64,000 nt of DNA, taken from contig NZ_MAYF01000323.1 of NCBI RefSeq assembly GCF_001684955.1, forward strand, positions 1 to 64,000. The letters are read 5' to 3'. This document shows positions 25,029 to 34,336 of this stretch, one piece after another. This DNA comes from Chryseobacterium contaminans (GTDB taxonomy: Bacteria; Bacteroidota; Bacteroidia; Flavobacteriales; Weeksellaceae). The position numbers and the translations under genes are program-made. The notes under the pieces were generated by a model that saw only the letters and a program-made list of their open reading frames with translations, was not told where the DNA came from and ran no database searches. Each line of letters begins with the position of its first letter. Within the stretch, counting starts at the first letter, position 1.

Positions 25029-25454
25029 TTATGAACCATTAGGCCTGATTTGTATCAACCTGTAATAGAAAAATGTCCAAAGAGCAAGCCAGGGAAAGTT
25101 GGCCATCAGGAAAAACAGAATATCCTCTCCATTAATCCCCTGCCCTTCCGTAATCATAAAAAAATAATAAATAATGAAAAGAATCGGAAACAAAAACCAG
25201 CAAAGGACTGTTTTCATTTTGCTTTGAAACTGCTTTAATAATAAAAGTAAACTACTGAACGAGGCAATGCTTAAAAGCATAATCCAAATCATCAGAAGAC
25301 CATACGCCAAGCCACTCATATCACAATTTCTTGGATGTTCACTTACCGGTTCTCTGGTCCATCTCATAAATACAATGAGAAGGACGGTTGAAACAACGGT
25401 TGAGAAAAACCAGGTTTTCAGTATTGATAATAATATGAACTTCTTTTTTGACAT
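25029..25454 (-). CDS. Four-helix membrane protein of unknown function
   Basis: The 141-aa product has four predicted membrane helices (~8-28, ~50-73, ~82-100, ~110-132). A loop with NCDMSGLAYG after helix 1 faces one side. No family motif is recognised. It is monocistronic and divergent from the membrane AraC regulator, 143 nt apart. Confidence 0.6.
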   Translation of the reverse strand: MSKKKFILLSILKTWFFSTVVSTVLLIVFMRWTREPVSEHPRNCDMSGLAYGLLMIWIMLLSIASFSSLLLLLKQFQSKMKTVLCWFLFPILFIIYYFFMITEGQGINGEDILFFLMANFPWLALWTFFYYRLIQIRPNGS

Positions 25455-25597
25455 CAGTTTCTGCTTTAAAAGCTAAAATAACCATAATTGCTCAATTTTA
25501 CAAAAACACTCCTCATCTATCTCCTGAGTGATATTTAATAATTTGTTAAAGATACCCTACCCATATTATCTATAATTTTGAAAAAATATCAGTTATC

Positions 25598-26647
25598 ATG
25601 TTATATATCATTATGGTAGTTGTACTACAGGCACTTATCACCCTTACATTACTACTCTACCTCATCAAAAACAGAGAATCTGTTCTGAATATGCTGTTAT
25701 TGTATATTGGTGTGGTTGCATTGGATATGGGATATGAATATTTTATCATCCAAAGATTTGGGTACGAGTCTGTTTTATACGAAATTCCGGGAAGTCTTCG
25801 TGTTTTCAAAGGACTTATTTTCTTATACATTACCACTTATCTGATCCATGCAAAATGGAGAGATAAGCTTAAATATCTGATCGCACCGCTCACATTAGTA
25901 ATTGTTCATCACGCCATCGCTCTGATCGCAAAAATCTTTGGCCTATCGTGGGCAGATATAGCTATCAGATCCTATCAAGCTTATTTTACCTATTATAGTT
26001 ATTATTGGGTAGCCTGCCTTGTGGCCTGTATTTATTTTCTGACGAAATACCGTAAAAAGATCACCCATCCGGTGGCCGGTAATTTCCGCTATTTAGTTGG
26101 TTATGTATTACTGGGAGTATTGGTTTTTTGGACTGTTTATTACTTAGGCTGGAATACATTCATCTATCAGAAGATCTACAGCCTGCTGTTTCTTTTCCAG
26201 TTCGGGTGGATTTTGTACGTTTATATTTTAACGTACCAGTACAGACTCCTTGAACAGCAGAATACACTTCAATTTTCAGCTCCTAAGGAAACTTACCAAT
26301 ATAAAGATCTTTCAAAAATAGATTTTGATACAGTACAACATGCTATTGTTACTTTTTACCAGGAAAGCCATGTTTATCTGGATGAAGAATTTACATTAGA
26401 TCAGCTTTCCAGCCATTTAAAGATCAGTAAAGCTGATTTAAGCATCACTTTTAATAAGCACCTCAACACCAATTTCCACGAATATACCAATAGAAACCGT
26501 ATTCAGCATTTTAAGCAGATCTTATCAGAGGATCCTTCTGCCAGTGTCATTGATCTTGCTTTTCAATGTGGTTTTAAATCTAAATCTACTTTTTATAAAT
26601 ATTTCAAAAAGGAATTTGATTGTTTACCTTCCCAGCTTGTGCATTAA
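25598..26647 (+). CDS. Membrane-bound AraC-family transcriptional regulator
   Basis: The 349-aa product has about seven hydrophobic helices at residues 1-215, then a cytoplasmic AraC DNA-binding domain at ~250-349 (FTLDQLSSHLKISKADLSITFNK and VIDLAFQCGFKSKSTFYKYFK). This 7TM-AraC layout is common in Bacteroidota. It precedes, on the same strand, a TonB-dependent receptor and a PI-PLC-like gene, which are its likely targets. Confidence 0.87.
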   Translation: MLYIIMVVVLQALITLTLLLYLIKNRESVLNMLLLYIGVVALDMGYEYFIIQRFGYESVLYEIPGSLRVFKGLIFLYITTYLIHAKWRDKLKYLIAPLTLVIVHHAIALIAKIFGLSWADIAIRSYQAYFTYYSYYWVACLVACIYFLTKYRKKITHPVAGNFRYLVGYVLLGVLVFWTVYYLGWNTFIYQKIYSLLFLFQFGWILYVYILTYQYRLLEQQNTLQFSAPKETYQYKDLSKIDFDTVQHAIVTFYQESHVYLDEEFTLDQLSSHLKISKADLSITFNKHLNTNFHEYTNRNRIQHFKQILSEDPSASVIDLAFQCGFKSKSTFYKYFKKEFDCLPSQLVH

Positions 26648-26783
26648 GTTACAATTATTTAACATTAGTAATTAATTGATTTACAACAGAGTTCGCCTCG
26701 AACTCAACAGAATCAGTAGTCTGAAATTTAAATGAACTAAAACTTTTTGATGACCTGACATCTTTGCAGAAAATTTCACTAAG

Positions 26784-29630
26784 ATGTCACGAGAAAGTCT
26801 TTTTCTAACAAAAGCAGCATTTTTTCTTTTAGGCCCTTTGGCCTTTGCACAGACCTCAGTTCACGGAACTGTGGTAGACAGCCAGGGAAACCTACCTAAT
26901 GCCCTGGTATATATTGAAAACAACGGGCAGAAGATCACCTCCAACACTGACGGATCCTTTGTTCTGAATAATGTTTATGATGGAAGTTACAAACTTGTTG
27001 TAGAATATAAAGGCTACGACACGGTTTACATCCCTTTCAACGTAACGGACAAAAAGGAAGTTGATCTTGGATTGGTGAAATTCGGGGCTAAACTGAAGGA
27101 GAACAGTATTCAGGAAGTGGTGGTAACCAGCGTCTACAAAGCCTCACAGGCCAGAGCTATTACCATGAAGAAAAACTCCAACACCATCACGGAAGTACTC
27201 TCTGCAGATGCCATTGGAAAACTTCCGGACCGTAATGCGGCAGATGCTGTACAGAGAATGCAGGGAGTTTCTATTGAACGCGACATGGGTGAAGGGCGTT
27301 TTGTGGCTGTACGAGGAACTCCTATACAATGGACTGCTTCTACTTTAAATGGCAACAGAATGCCTAGTGCTAGTGGTGATAATGCCAACCGTGGAGTTCA
27401 GATGGATATTTTCCCTTCCGAACTTATTCAGAATGTCCGTTTATCTAAAGCCTTAACTCCGGATCTGGATGGGGATGCTATTGGCGGAAATGTAGATTTC
27501 ATTACCAAAACCTCTCCCAATAAAGAAACTTTAGCCATCAGTATGTCTTCCGGATATGTTAATATGTCGAAATCTCCAACGTATAATTCTTCTATTGTCT
27601 ACGGAAACAAAATCACCGATAAACTGAAATTCATCTCTTCTGCTGTAATCTGGGAGCGCTCTACAGCCATAGATCAAATGAGAAATATTTTCAACTATGG
27701 AATGAAGGATAAGACAGCCTCCTACTCTATCAATCAGCTGCAGCTTCGTGATTATCTGGCCAACCGAAGAACCCTTGGGTTTAATTTAGGATTGGATTAT
27801 GAGATCAACAGCAGGAATAAACTATATTTTAAAGGGTTATACAGCCAGTACAAGGATGGACAATCCGTAAAGGAAACCTATTTTAATTTTGACAATAAAA
27901 ATGTAACGCTTCAGGCCCGTCATGCAGATTATCTTACAGATATGTATTCGATGCAGCTGGGTGGAAGTCATCAGGTGGGACAACGTCTGGAAGTAAACTG
28001 GTCAGCATCCAAAGCCCGTTCAGAATTTAAATTTGATTCTCCTAAAAATCTTGATCAAAATGAAAGAGGTTATCCTATAGTCAATTTTGTACAGCCCATG
28101 ACCTACGGAAACCTATCTGCTGATGGCCGAAAATATATGGCAATGGATGCTCCGGACGGCATTGGGGATACCGGAAGTTATACCCTTCCTTATCACCAGC
28201 AGGCAATAGCAGCAGATCAATTAAAATTAAACCAAATCATCCTCAGCCAGAATCACAACACTGAAACAGATCTAAGAGGTCAACTGGATTTAAAATATAA
28301 AGTATCCGATAGTTTTGAACTTAAATTCGGGACAAAATACAACAATAAGAACAAAAATGTAGACAGTTCTGTACTCGTATGGATGCCTAAATCTTCTCTT
28401 GGAGTTCCCGGAGCACCGGTTACCTATCTGAACCAGCTTGAACGTGAAGCATTCCCTTACAGAGGGGGCTTTATGAATCCACTTGGAAATCCATATAACT
28501 CAGCGATCATTGATCAGATTACCAACGGGCAGATCGATCAGATGTACAATCCGGCTACACAGAATAATTTAGGCCTGATGCAGGTAAGCGGCAAAGACAG
28601 CAGTTCCAATATCACCAGTTCTTACCGCGGTACTGAAAATGTATGGGCAGCTTATATGATGGGAACCTGGAAAGTGACTGATCAGCTTCAGGTATTGGGT
28701 GGTTTCAGAAATGAATACAATGACATTACCTTCTGGGGTAAAAAAGTAATTTCAGATAAGGATAGTAAAACAGAAGACATTAAAGACAGAAAAACCTATA
28801 ATGTTATACTTCCTATGGTTAATTTGAAATGGAATATCAGCAATGACCGTATTCTGAGGCTGGCTTACACCCGTTCTTTTGCAAGACCGGATTTCAATGA
28901 CCTGAATCCTGGAACAATCGTAAATGATATCACCAACACCATTACGCAGGGAAATACGAAACTGGATCCTACATTTTCCAACAACTTTGACCTGATGTTT
29001 GAGAACTACTTCGGAAAGCTGGATCTGATTACAGCAGGAGTATTCTATAAAGATATCACCAATCTGATTTATAAAGATCAGTCAGTAAAAGATATCGGAG
29101 GCAGAACCTACACCTTCACGGCTCCTAAAAACCTGGAAGGAGCAAAATTATTTGGTTTTGAGTTTGGAATTTCCAAGCGTTTTGAAAACCTGCCCGGATT
29201 TTTGAAAAACTTAGGCTTTGAAGGAAACTATACCTACATCTCTTCCAAAATGAATATGCCCGTCTATGAAAATGGCAAACAGACAGGAACTATGCCTACT
29301 ACCATTCCTAATCAGGCCAAACATATTTTCAATACGATCCTGTTTTATGAAACCAGTAAACTGATGCTTCGTGTTGCCGGGAACTACAAAGGAAACTATG
29401 TAAGCGAGATCAGAGCCGCTGCCGGGGCAGATCACTATCAGTATTTCGATAAAAACTTTACGGTGGATCTATCTACTTCTTACAGTATTTCAAAGAAAGT
29501 ACGGCTGTTTTTAGAACTTAACAACATTTTTAATGAACCCAACCGCTACTATATGGGCGCAAAAGACCGTGTTGAAAACATTTCCTACTCAGGGATGCGC
29601 GGACAGGCGGGATTCACTTACAACTTTTAA
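26784..29630 (+). CDS. TonB-dependent outer-membrane receptor
   Basis: The 948-aa product has a signal peptide ending LAFAQ. A carboxypeptidase-regulatory-like beta domain follows (~25-95), then a plug domain (~110-250; LPDRNAADAVQRMQGVSI, DLDGDAIGGNVDFITKT). A 22-strand barrel ends in Phe (GFTYNF), the C-terminal signature for BamA. It lacks the STN domain and SusD partner, so it is not a SusC system. It sits 19 nt before a secreted PI-PLC-like gene and is probably an operon with it. The imported ligand is unknown; a product of that enzyme is possible. Confidence 0.93.
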   Translation: MSRESLFLTKAAFFLLGPLAFAQTSVHGTVVDSQGNLPNALVYIENNGQKITSNTDGSFVLNNVYDGSYKLVVEYKGYDTVYIPFNVTDKKEVDLGLVKFGAKLKENSIQEVVVTSVYKASQARAITMKKNSNTITEVLSADAIGKLPDRNAADAVQRMQGVSIERDMGEGRFVAVRGTPIQWTASTLNGNRMPSASGDNANRGVQMDIFPSELIQNVRLSKALTPDLDGDAIGGNVDFITKTSPNKETLAISMSSGYVNMSKSPTYNSSIVYGNKITDKLKFISSAVIWERSTAIDQMRNIFNYGMKDKTASYSINQLQLRDYLANRRTLGFNLGLDYEINSRNKLYFKGLYSQYKDGQSVKETYFNFDNKNVTLQARHADYLTDMYSMQLGGSHQVGQRLEVNWSASKARSEFKFDSPKNLDQNERGYPIVNFVQPMTYGNLSADGRKYMAMDAPDGIGDTGSYTLPYHQQAIAADQLKLNQIILSQNHNTETDLRGQLDLKYKVSDSFELKFGTKYNNKNKNVDSSVLVWMPKSSLGVPGAPVTYLNQLEREAFPYRGGFMNPLGNPYNSAIIDQITNGQIDQMYNPATQNNLGLMQVSGKDSSSNITSSYRGTENVWAAYMMGTWKVTDQLQVLGGFRNEYNDITFWGKKVISDKDSKTEDIKDRKTYNVILPMVNLKWNISNDRILRLAYTRSFARPDFNDLNPGTIVNDITNTITQGNTKLDPTFSNNFDLMFENYFGKLDLITAGVFYKDITNLIYKDQSVKDIGGRTYTFTAPKNLEGAKLFGFEFGISKRFENLPGFLKNLGFEGNYTYISSKMNMPVYENGKQTGTMPTTIPNQAKHIFNTILFYETSKLMLRVAGNYKGNYVSEIRAAAGADHYQYFDKNFTVDLSTSYSISKKVRLFLELNNIFNEPNRYYMGAKDRVENISYSGMRGQAGFTYNF

Positions 29631-29649
29631 TTAAAAAATTTATTCATCA

Positions 29650-30831
29650 ATGAAAAAGTATATATACGGGGCTGCATTTTGTATGACAGCATTAGTACAG
29701 GCACAGAATCAGTGTCAGAATCCAAAGATCAATCAGCTGCAGATTGTAGGCACCCATAATTCATACGCTCAGCCGGTAGATCCTAAAGTATTGGATATGG
29801 TAACTCCCATTATTAAAGGAATGATGCAGAAATACGACAGTATGATGTCCGAAGAACAGAAAGCCAAATTCAAAGAATATCACCCTAATGGTATGGATTT
29901 AAAAGAAGGATTAAGCTATAACCACCCTGATTTTACGGAACAGCTTAACGCCAATCTTCGAGGCCTGGAAATAGATGTTTATTATGATCCGGAAGGCAGC
30001 AGATTCAGCCGTCCTGCCACGTACGAAATTTTAAAAGCGAAAGGTATAACAGATCTGGCTCCTTTTAATACCAAAGGATTAGACCAGCCCGGATTTAAAG
30101 TATTACATATGGCTGATATTGATTTCAGAACGCATTATCCTACTTTGAAAGATGCCCTTACTTCCCTTAAAACATGGTCGGATCAACATCCTGATCATAC
30201 TCCGATCTTTATGATGATCGAAGCCAAAGACTCTGGATTTCCAATTGTTGAAAACAGCACCAAAGTGTTACCCTTCGATAAAAAAGCTTATGATGACTTG
30301 GATGCGGAAATCGTAAAGTATTTAGGAAAAGATAAGATCATTACTCCAGAAGAAGTTCAGGGGAAATACAGCACATTAAAAGAAGCTGTAACCCACAATA
30401 ACTGGCCAACACTAAATGACAGCAAAGGAAAGTTTATCTTTATGCTGTTACCCGGAAGTGCAGGAACTCTATCTTCTAAAAACAATCCTTATCTTATCAA
30501 TAACTCCCTCAGAGAAAGAATAATGTTTCTGAACAGTGAATCTGATGATTCTTTTGCGGGATTCATTCTAAGGGATAATGCGATTGTAAGGCAAAAAGAA
30601 ATTCAGGATCTGGTAAAACAGGGGTATATCGTAAGAACAAGATCAGACATTGAAACTTATGAAGCCAAAGTTAATGATCCTACCCGTTCCAAAGCAGCTT
30701 TCAGTAGTGGCGCGCAGGTTATTTCCACTGATTTTTTCCGCCCGGGAAACACTTACGGAACCCCTTACTTCGTACAGCCGCCTCAAGGAAAAGGTTATCT
30801 TAATAATCCTGTTAATACTTCATGTAAATAA
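29650..30831 (+). CDS. Secreted phosphatidylinositol-specific phospholipase C-like protein (Ca2+-dependent PLC-C1 type)
   Basis: The 393-aa product has a signal peptide ending LVQAQ. The TIM-barrel catalytic motif is QIVGTHNSYAQP with H36; EIDVYYDPEG (E107, D109) and VLHMADIDF (H153) complete the expected acid/His set of the PI-PLC X-like domain. It probably cleaves a phosphodiester of a phospholipid or inositol phosphate in the periplasm or outside the cell. It is the last gene of the receptor operon and ends at a strong terminator. Confidence 0.87.
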   Translation: MKKYIYGAAFCMTALVQAQNQCQNPKINQLQIVGTHNSYAQPVDPKVLDMVTPIIKGMMQKYDSMMSEEQKAKFKEYHPNGMDLKEGLSYNHPDFTEQLNANLRGLEIDVYYDPEGSRFSRPATYEILKAKGITDLAPFNTKGLDQPGFKVLHMADIDFRTHYPTLKDALTSLKTWSDQHPDHTPIFMMIEAKDSGFPIVENSTKVLPFDKKAYDDLDAEIVKYLGKDKIITPEEVQGKYSTLKEAVTHNNWPTLNDSKGKFIFMLLPGSAGTLSSKNNPYLINNSLRERIMFLNSESDDSFAGFILRDNAIVRQKEIQDLVKQGYIVRTRSDIETYEAKVNDPTRSKAAFSSGAQVISTDFFRPGNTYGTPYFVQPPQGKGYLNNPVNTSCK

Positions 30832-30836
30832 ATTTT

Positions 30837-30870
30837 AAAACCCGGTTCTGGAAACAGAACCGGGTTTTTA
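30837..30870. terminator. Strong bidirectional terminator
   Basis: A 14-bp perfect stem (AAAACCCGGTTCTG at 30837-30850 with 30855-30868) has a GAAA tetraloop, with A/T runs on both sides. Confidence 0.95.
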
Positions 30871-30885
30871 CAATATGCTGATCTT

Positions 30886-31825
30886 TTACACTTTATTTTT
30901 ATCGTAGATCACTTTTTCTTCCTTAATGGTTTGAAGTACTTTTATATCTTTAATTTTCATAGGATCTTCTTTCAGTGGATTCTTATCCAGTATAACCAAA
31001 TCTGTAAGTTTATTTGGCTCTAAAGTTCCTTTAGATTTCTCTTCCATATACTGAATCGCCGGATGTATCGTCAGAGCCTGAAGTCCCTGATAAGGAGTAA
31101 TACGCTGATCCGGTCCTATAGGCTTATCTTTACCATACGGAATCCTATTCACCGAAGACCAAAGCACCATCATCTGATTGAGCGGTAAAACAATAAAATC
31201 TGTATGATTGGTTGGTTTCAATCCCAGTCCTATAGCATCCTTCATCGGGCTCATATATTCAGCTTGCTTCTGACCTCTGTTAGCAACATGTGCATCAGCA
31301 AAATAATAAGTATGCAGGGTATAGAATGATGGCAGGATTTTATATTTCGGGTATTTCTGTAACTGATCGTTTCTCACAAACTGAGAGTGGATCATTGTAA
31401 TATTTCTTTCTTTACCAAGATCATGTTTGGCTACAGTCTCGTGAACCTTCAGGAAAGCATCAATTGCAGCATCACCATTGGCATGCAGATTCAAAGGGAC
31501 ATTCATCCCATATACCATTGCAACCATAGCATTGAGTTCAGCTTGTGAAAAGATAAGTTCCCCTCTCCAATTTTTGTCATCTTTATTGCTAGGACTTCCG
31601 GTAAGATAAGGATCGTTAAAACAGGCTGTTTACCCTGAGGTGAGCCATCTATTGTGATTTTAACATCTCCGATCTTAAGTGATTATCATATTTCTTTCAA
31701 TCTTTTAAAGGATAGTTTGCCAGAATAGGCTTTAAATCTGTAATAAAGGGAAATGCTACAATATACCATTCTGAGCTTAAACCAAAAGTCTGAAAATATT
31801 TTTCTGAATATATCAATGAAAAATC
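30886..31825 (-). pseudogene. Decayed YtcJ-like amidohydrolase (N-terminus lost, frameshifts and nonsense mutation)
   Basis: A 213-aa open frame (30886-31527) encodes only the C-terminal part of a YtcJ-type amidohydrolase (LNLHANGDAAIDAF..., IHPAIQYMEE...LEPNKLTDLVILDKNP). Upstream the homology continues in other frames: NDPYLTGSP, then a 1-nt loss in an A run, TIDGSPQGK, another 1-nt loss, then YDNHL preceded by a TGA where a Trp codon (TGG) is expected (PLKD-stop-KKYDNHL). Residues EWYIVAFPFITDLKP lie further upstream. The metal-binding HxH half is gone, so it is not functional. Confidence 0.85.
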
Positions 31826-31944
31826 TTAATTTTTTACTTTAAAATCTTCCGGACAAGCTCAAAATGGCTTAAACCAAACAAATTGTCTGATCTTTTTCCA
31901 ATTGTTGCCTTAGCACCTCTTTTAAAGAGCCTTTATATTTTCCA

Positions 31945-32277
31945 TTAAACAAGAAACATCTTCTTCCATTTTGCAATAGAATTGCGGCTTAAATTAAAGT
32001 GATTGGCCAACTGAATATTATTTAGTTTGTGTTTTTTCTGATAATCAAGTATCTCCAATATATCTTTTTTAGTATAGGAACGATGCTTTCTGCTGACTTT
32101 ATCGGAGTTACCAAAAATCTTTGTATCAAGTTCCAGAATATATAACGAAGACATATTATCTTTACTCAGTAAATCCCTGTACTCTGAGACTTTGTCAGGA
32201 TATTGCTGATTGATAATATCAGAATAAATACGCTCATAATCGGGTATTATTTTTCTTCTTTGTATTTCATTATCCAT
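31945..32277 (-). CDS. Helix-turn-helix protein, transposase-OrfA-like
   Basis: The 110-aa product has a C-terminal HTH (YTKKDILEILDYQKKHKLN..LANHFNLSRNSIAKWKKMF) like transposase DNA-binding heads. No DDE catalytic domain follows, and downstream lies only the pseudogene. Its ATG lies 31 nt inside the end of the upstream HTH gene, implying coupled translation. It could be a regulator or the remnant of a mobile element. Confidence 0.6.
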   Translation of the reverse strand: MDNEIQRRKIIPDYERIYSDIINQQYPDKVSEYRDLLSKDNMSSLYILELDTKIFGNSDKVSRKHRSYTKKDILEILDYQKKHKLNNIQLANHFNLSRNSIAKWKKMFLV

Positions 32278-32669
32278 TTGTAGAGTGTGGTTTTAGGTAT
32301 TTTATATTCATTAATAACCTGACTTTTACTCATTACTCCCGACTCAACCTGTTTCAAAATAAAACTGATAATGTCTTTCGTATATATATTTTTCCGGAAT
32401 CGCGGAAGGGTTGCGTTTGTACTGCCAGTTTTTTTAAATCCCGCTGGTGCATATAAAATTAAATGTTGAGAATAAAGTCTGAAAAAATCATACTCAAGTA
32501 ACTTACACCATTTTAAAAGGACCTCTGTGGAAATATTTTTCTCCAGGTATATGTCTGTTATTTCCTGCTCTGTACATTTCATAAAGTTACATATTCGAGA
32601 CATTGGAATTTCATACTCTGCAACTCTGTTTTTTATAAGCCGTCCGATATGTATTTCTTTAAAATTCAT
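32247..32669 (-). CDS. Helix-turn-helix protein, paired with the overlapping gene
   Basis: ATG 32669 (140 aa) is preferred to the TTG nine codons upstream. The N-terminal part (FKEIHIGRLIKNRVAEYEIPMSRIC..FMKCTEQEI) is an XRE-like helix-turn-helix. Then comes KLLEYDFFRLYSQHLILYAP, and a C-terminal transposase-like HTH (YTKDIISFILKQVESGVMSKSQV..YKIPKTTLYKWIMKY). I have seen this composition in multi-copy flavobacterial genes. No catalytic domain is present. Confidence 0.6.
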   Translation of the reverse strand: MNFKEIHIGRLIKNRVAEYEIPMSRICNFMKCTEQEITDIYLEKNISTEVLLKWCKLLEYDFFRLYSQHLILYAPAGFKKTGSTNATLPRFRKNIYTKDIISFILKQVESGVMSKSQVINEYKIPKTTLYKWIMKYKEEK

Positions 32670-32814
32670 GGTATCAGTAATTATTTTATTCAACAATGAT
32701 AAGATTGCTACAAATAGAACAGGCTTCCCTGCCTGTTAAACCAGACCTAACAAAGTTTATTATACCAGTTTACTTTACAATTCTGAAAGGTATAAACGTT
32801 TGTATATCCTTTAA

Positions 32815-34221
32815 TTATCGCAAACGTTCTACAAGGATAACACTTCGGTATGACTGACCTGTTCCAGCAGCAACTCTGTCTATTACAGTCAAAGTCCCAA
32901 AACTCTCCGGAGCTATTGTAAAATCAAGATATTGAGCTGTATCCGTAATATTGATAAAATCCTCATAAAGGGCTGTAGTCACACTTGATGAACCTGTAAC
33001 CCGTATCAAAGAATATTCACTGCCATTAACAATCGATTTTATAAAAAATGTAGAACCAATACCACTATACACTAATCTTACAGTTACTCTATATACCCCG
33101 ATTGGCAATAAAATCCGGTCTGTTGTTCTTGCCGGAGCCCCCGTACCCGCAGGAACAGCAACTCCTGTAGAAATAGTAGAACCAATGATTTTATTGATGT
33201 AGTTGGGCGCCAGATTAGGTGCAGTTCCCATTTGAGTATCATTTGAATTTAAATTAAATCTTAATCCTGATTCCGAGTTGTACGACGTTGCGTTGATTCC
33301 CAATCTGATAATCTGTCCGGCAACAGACTGTATATTATTAGCATATACATCTCCGGTTGCAGGATTAATTACCAGCCCATAAGTGGATGTACCGTCAGGA
33401 AGGGTTGCCAGATTGGTTACTCTGATCGGAGCGGGACTGTTGGAAGTATCAGCTGCATTAACTTCCAGTTTTCTGTTGGGATTATTAGTTCCTATTCCTA
33501 TATATCCGGCAGGAGCAGCTAAAGTACCGGACAGTCCTGTACCAAATATCGCATTTCCAATATTTAATTGATTATTGGAAGTATTGGATACCGCCTGGGT
33601 ACCAGCACCAATAACAATATTATTGCTTCCCGTGGTAATACCTGAACCTGCATTCATTCCGAATGCTGTATTTTGTGTTCCTGTAACAGACGAAAAAGGA
33701 AGCGCACCTGTACCAAAAGCTGTATTCCCAAATTTTGACACAGATACTGATGGATTCCCCAGCCATCCTCCCTGGATACTATTTCTTTTAAAAATTAAAT
33801 CTTGATCATCAGTTGTTCCTAAAAAATGGGTTCCGGAGACAGTCCCTGAATTTCCTGTCAAAGCCCAACCGCTTGATACTGCACCGGAACCGGTAGTTAT
33901 TTTTATCCATTTATTAATCGTAGGATCTCCATTAAAGTAATAGTATCCGACTGTAGTGACATCCACAGTCTGTCCCGAAGGAGTTCCGGCAGCAGAAGTA
34001 ACATATACCAGTGCTCCGGTTTGGGAAGATGTATAGGTTTTCAAACTTAAATTATCACCTGAAATTCTTGGTGCAATAATTCCATCCAAAGATGTGGCAT
34101 CTATGGGCTTTCCTACAACGTCCAGAGTTGCATTAGGACTTTGAGTATTAATTCCAACTTGCCCGTTTATCATCGAAACAGAGCCTAAAACTAATGCTGT
34201 AAATATAGATTTTGCCTTCAT
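32815..34221 (-). CDS. Secreted protein with adhesin/tail-fibre-like repeats
   Basis: Start ATG 34221 (468 aa) gives a clean signal peptide ending MINGQ; an ATG 12 codons upstream would precede it. The start GINTQSPNATLDVVG and later GIGTNNPNRKLEVN are repeats typical of flavobacterial cell-surface and phage-fibre-like proteins. The middle has short Gly/Asn-rich units (NTAFGTGALPFSSVTGTQNTAFGMNAG, TTGSNNIVIGAGTQ) like those in trimeric fibre heads. The C-terminal ~130 residues are a beta-rich domain. It has no LPXTG or type IX sorting motif. It lies downstream of a TPR/LuxR regulator on the same strand. Confidence 0.75.
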   Translation of the reverse strand: MKAKSIFTALVLGSVSMINGQVGINTQSPNATLDVVGKPIDATSLDGIIAPRISGDNLSLKTYTSSQTGALVYVTSAAGTPSGQTVDVTTVGYYYFNGDPTINKWIKITTGSGAVSSGWALTGNSGTVSGTHFLGTTDDQDLIFKRNSIQGGWLGNPSVSVSKFGNTAFGTGALPFSSVTGTQNTAFGMNAGSGITTGSNNIVIGAGTQAVSNTSNNQLNIGNAIFGTGLSGTLAAPAGYIGIGTNNPNRKLEVNAADTSNSPAPIRVTNLATLPDGTSTYGLVINPATGDVYANNIQSVAGQIIRLGINATSYNSESGLRFNLNSNDTQMGTAPNLAPNYINKIIGSTISTGVAVPAGTGAPARTTDRILLPIGVYRVTVRLVYSGIGSTFFIKSIVNGSEYSLIRVTGSSSVTTALYEDFINITDTAQYLDFTIAPESFGTLTVIDRVAAGTGQSYRSVILVERLR

Positions 34222-34336
34222 GGTTTCAAATATTTCAGCAAATCTAAATAACTGCATTTATCGATATGAAATTATTGGTCTTTCAGTATCTAATACTACA
34301 TCTCACAAAATCTCACATCTGTTTATAGTAACAGGA

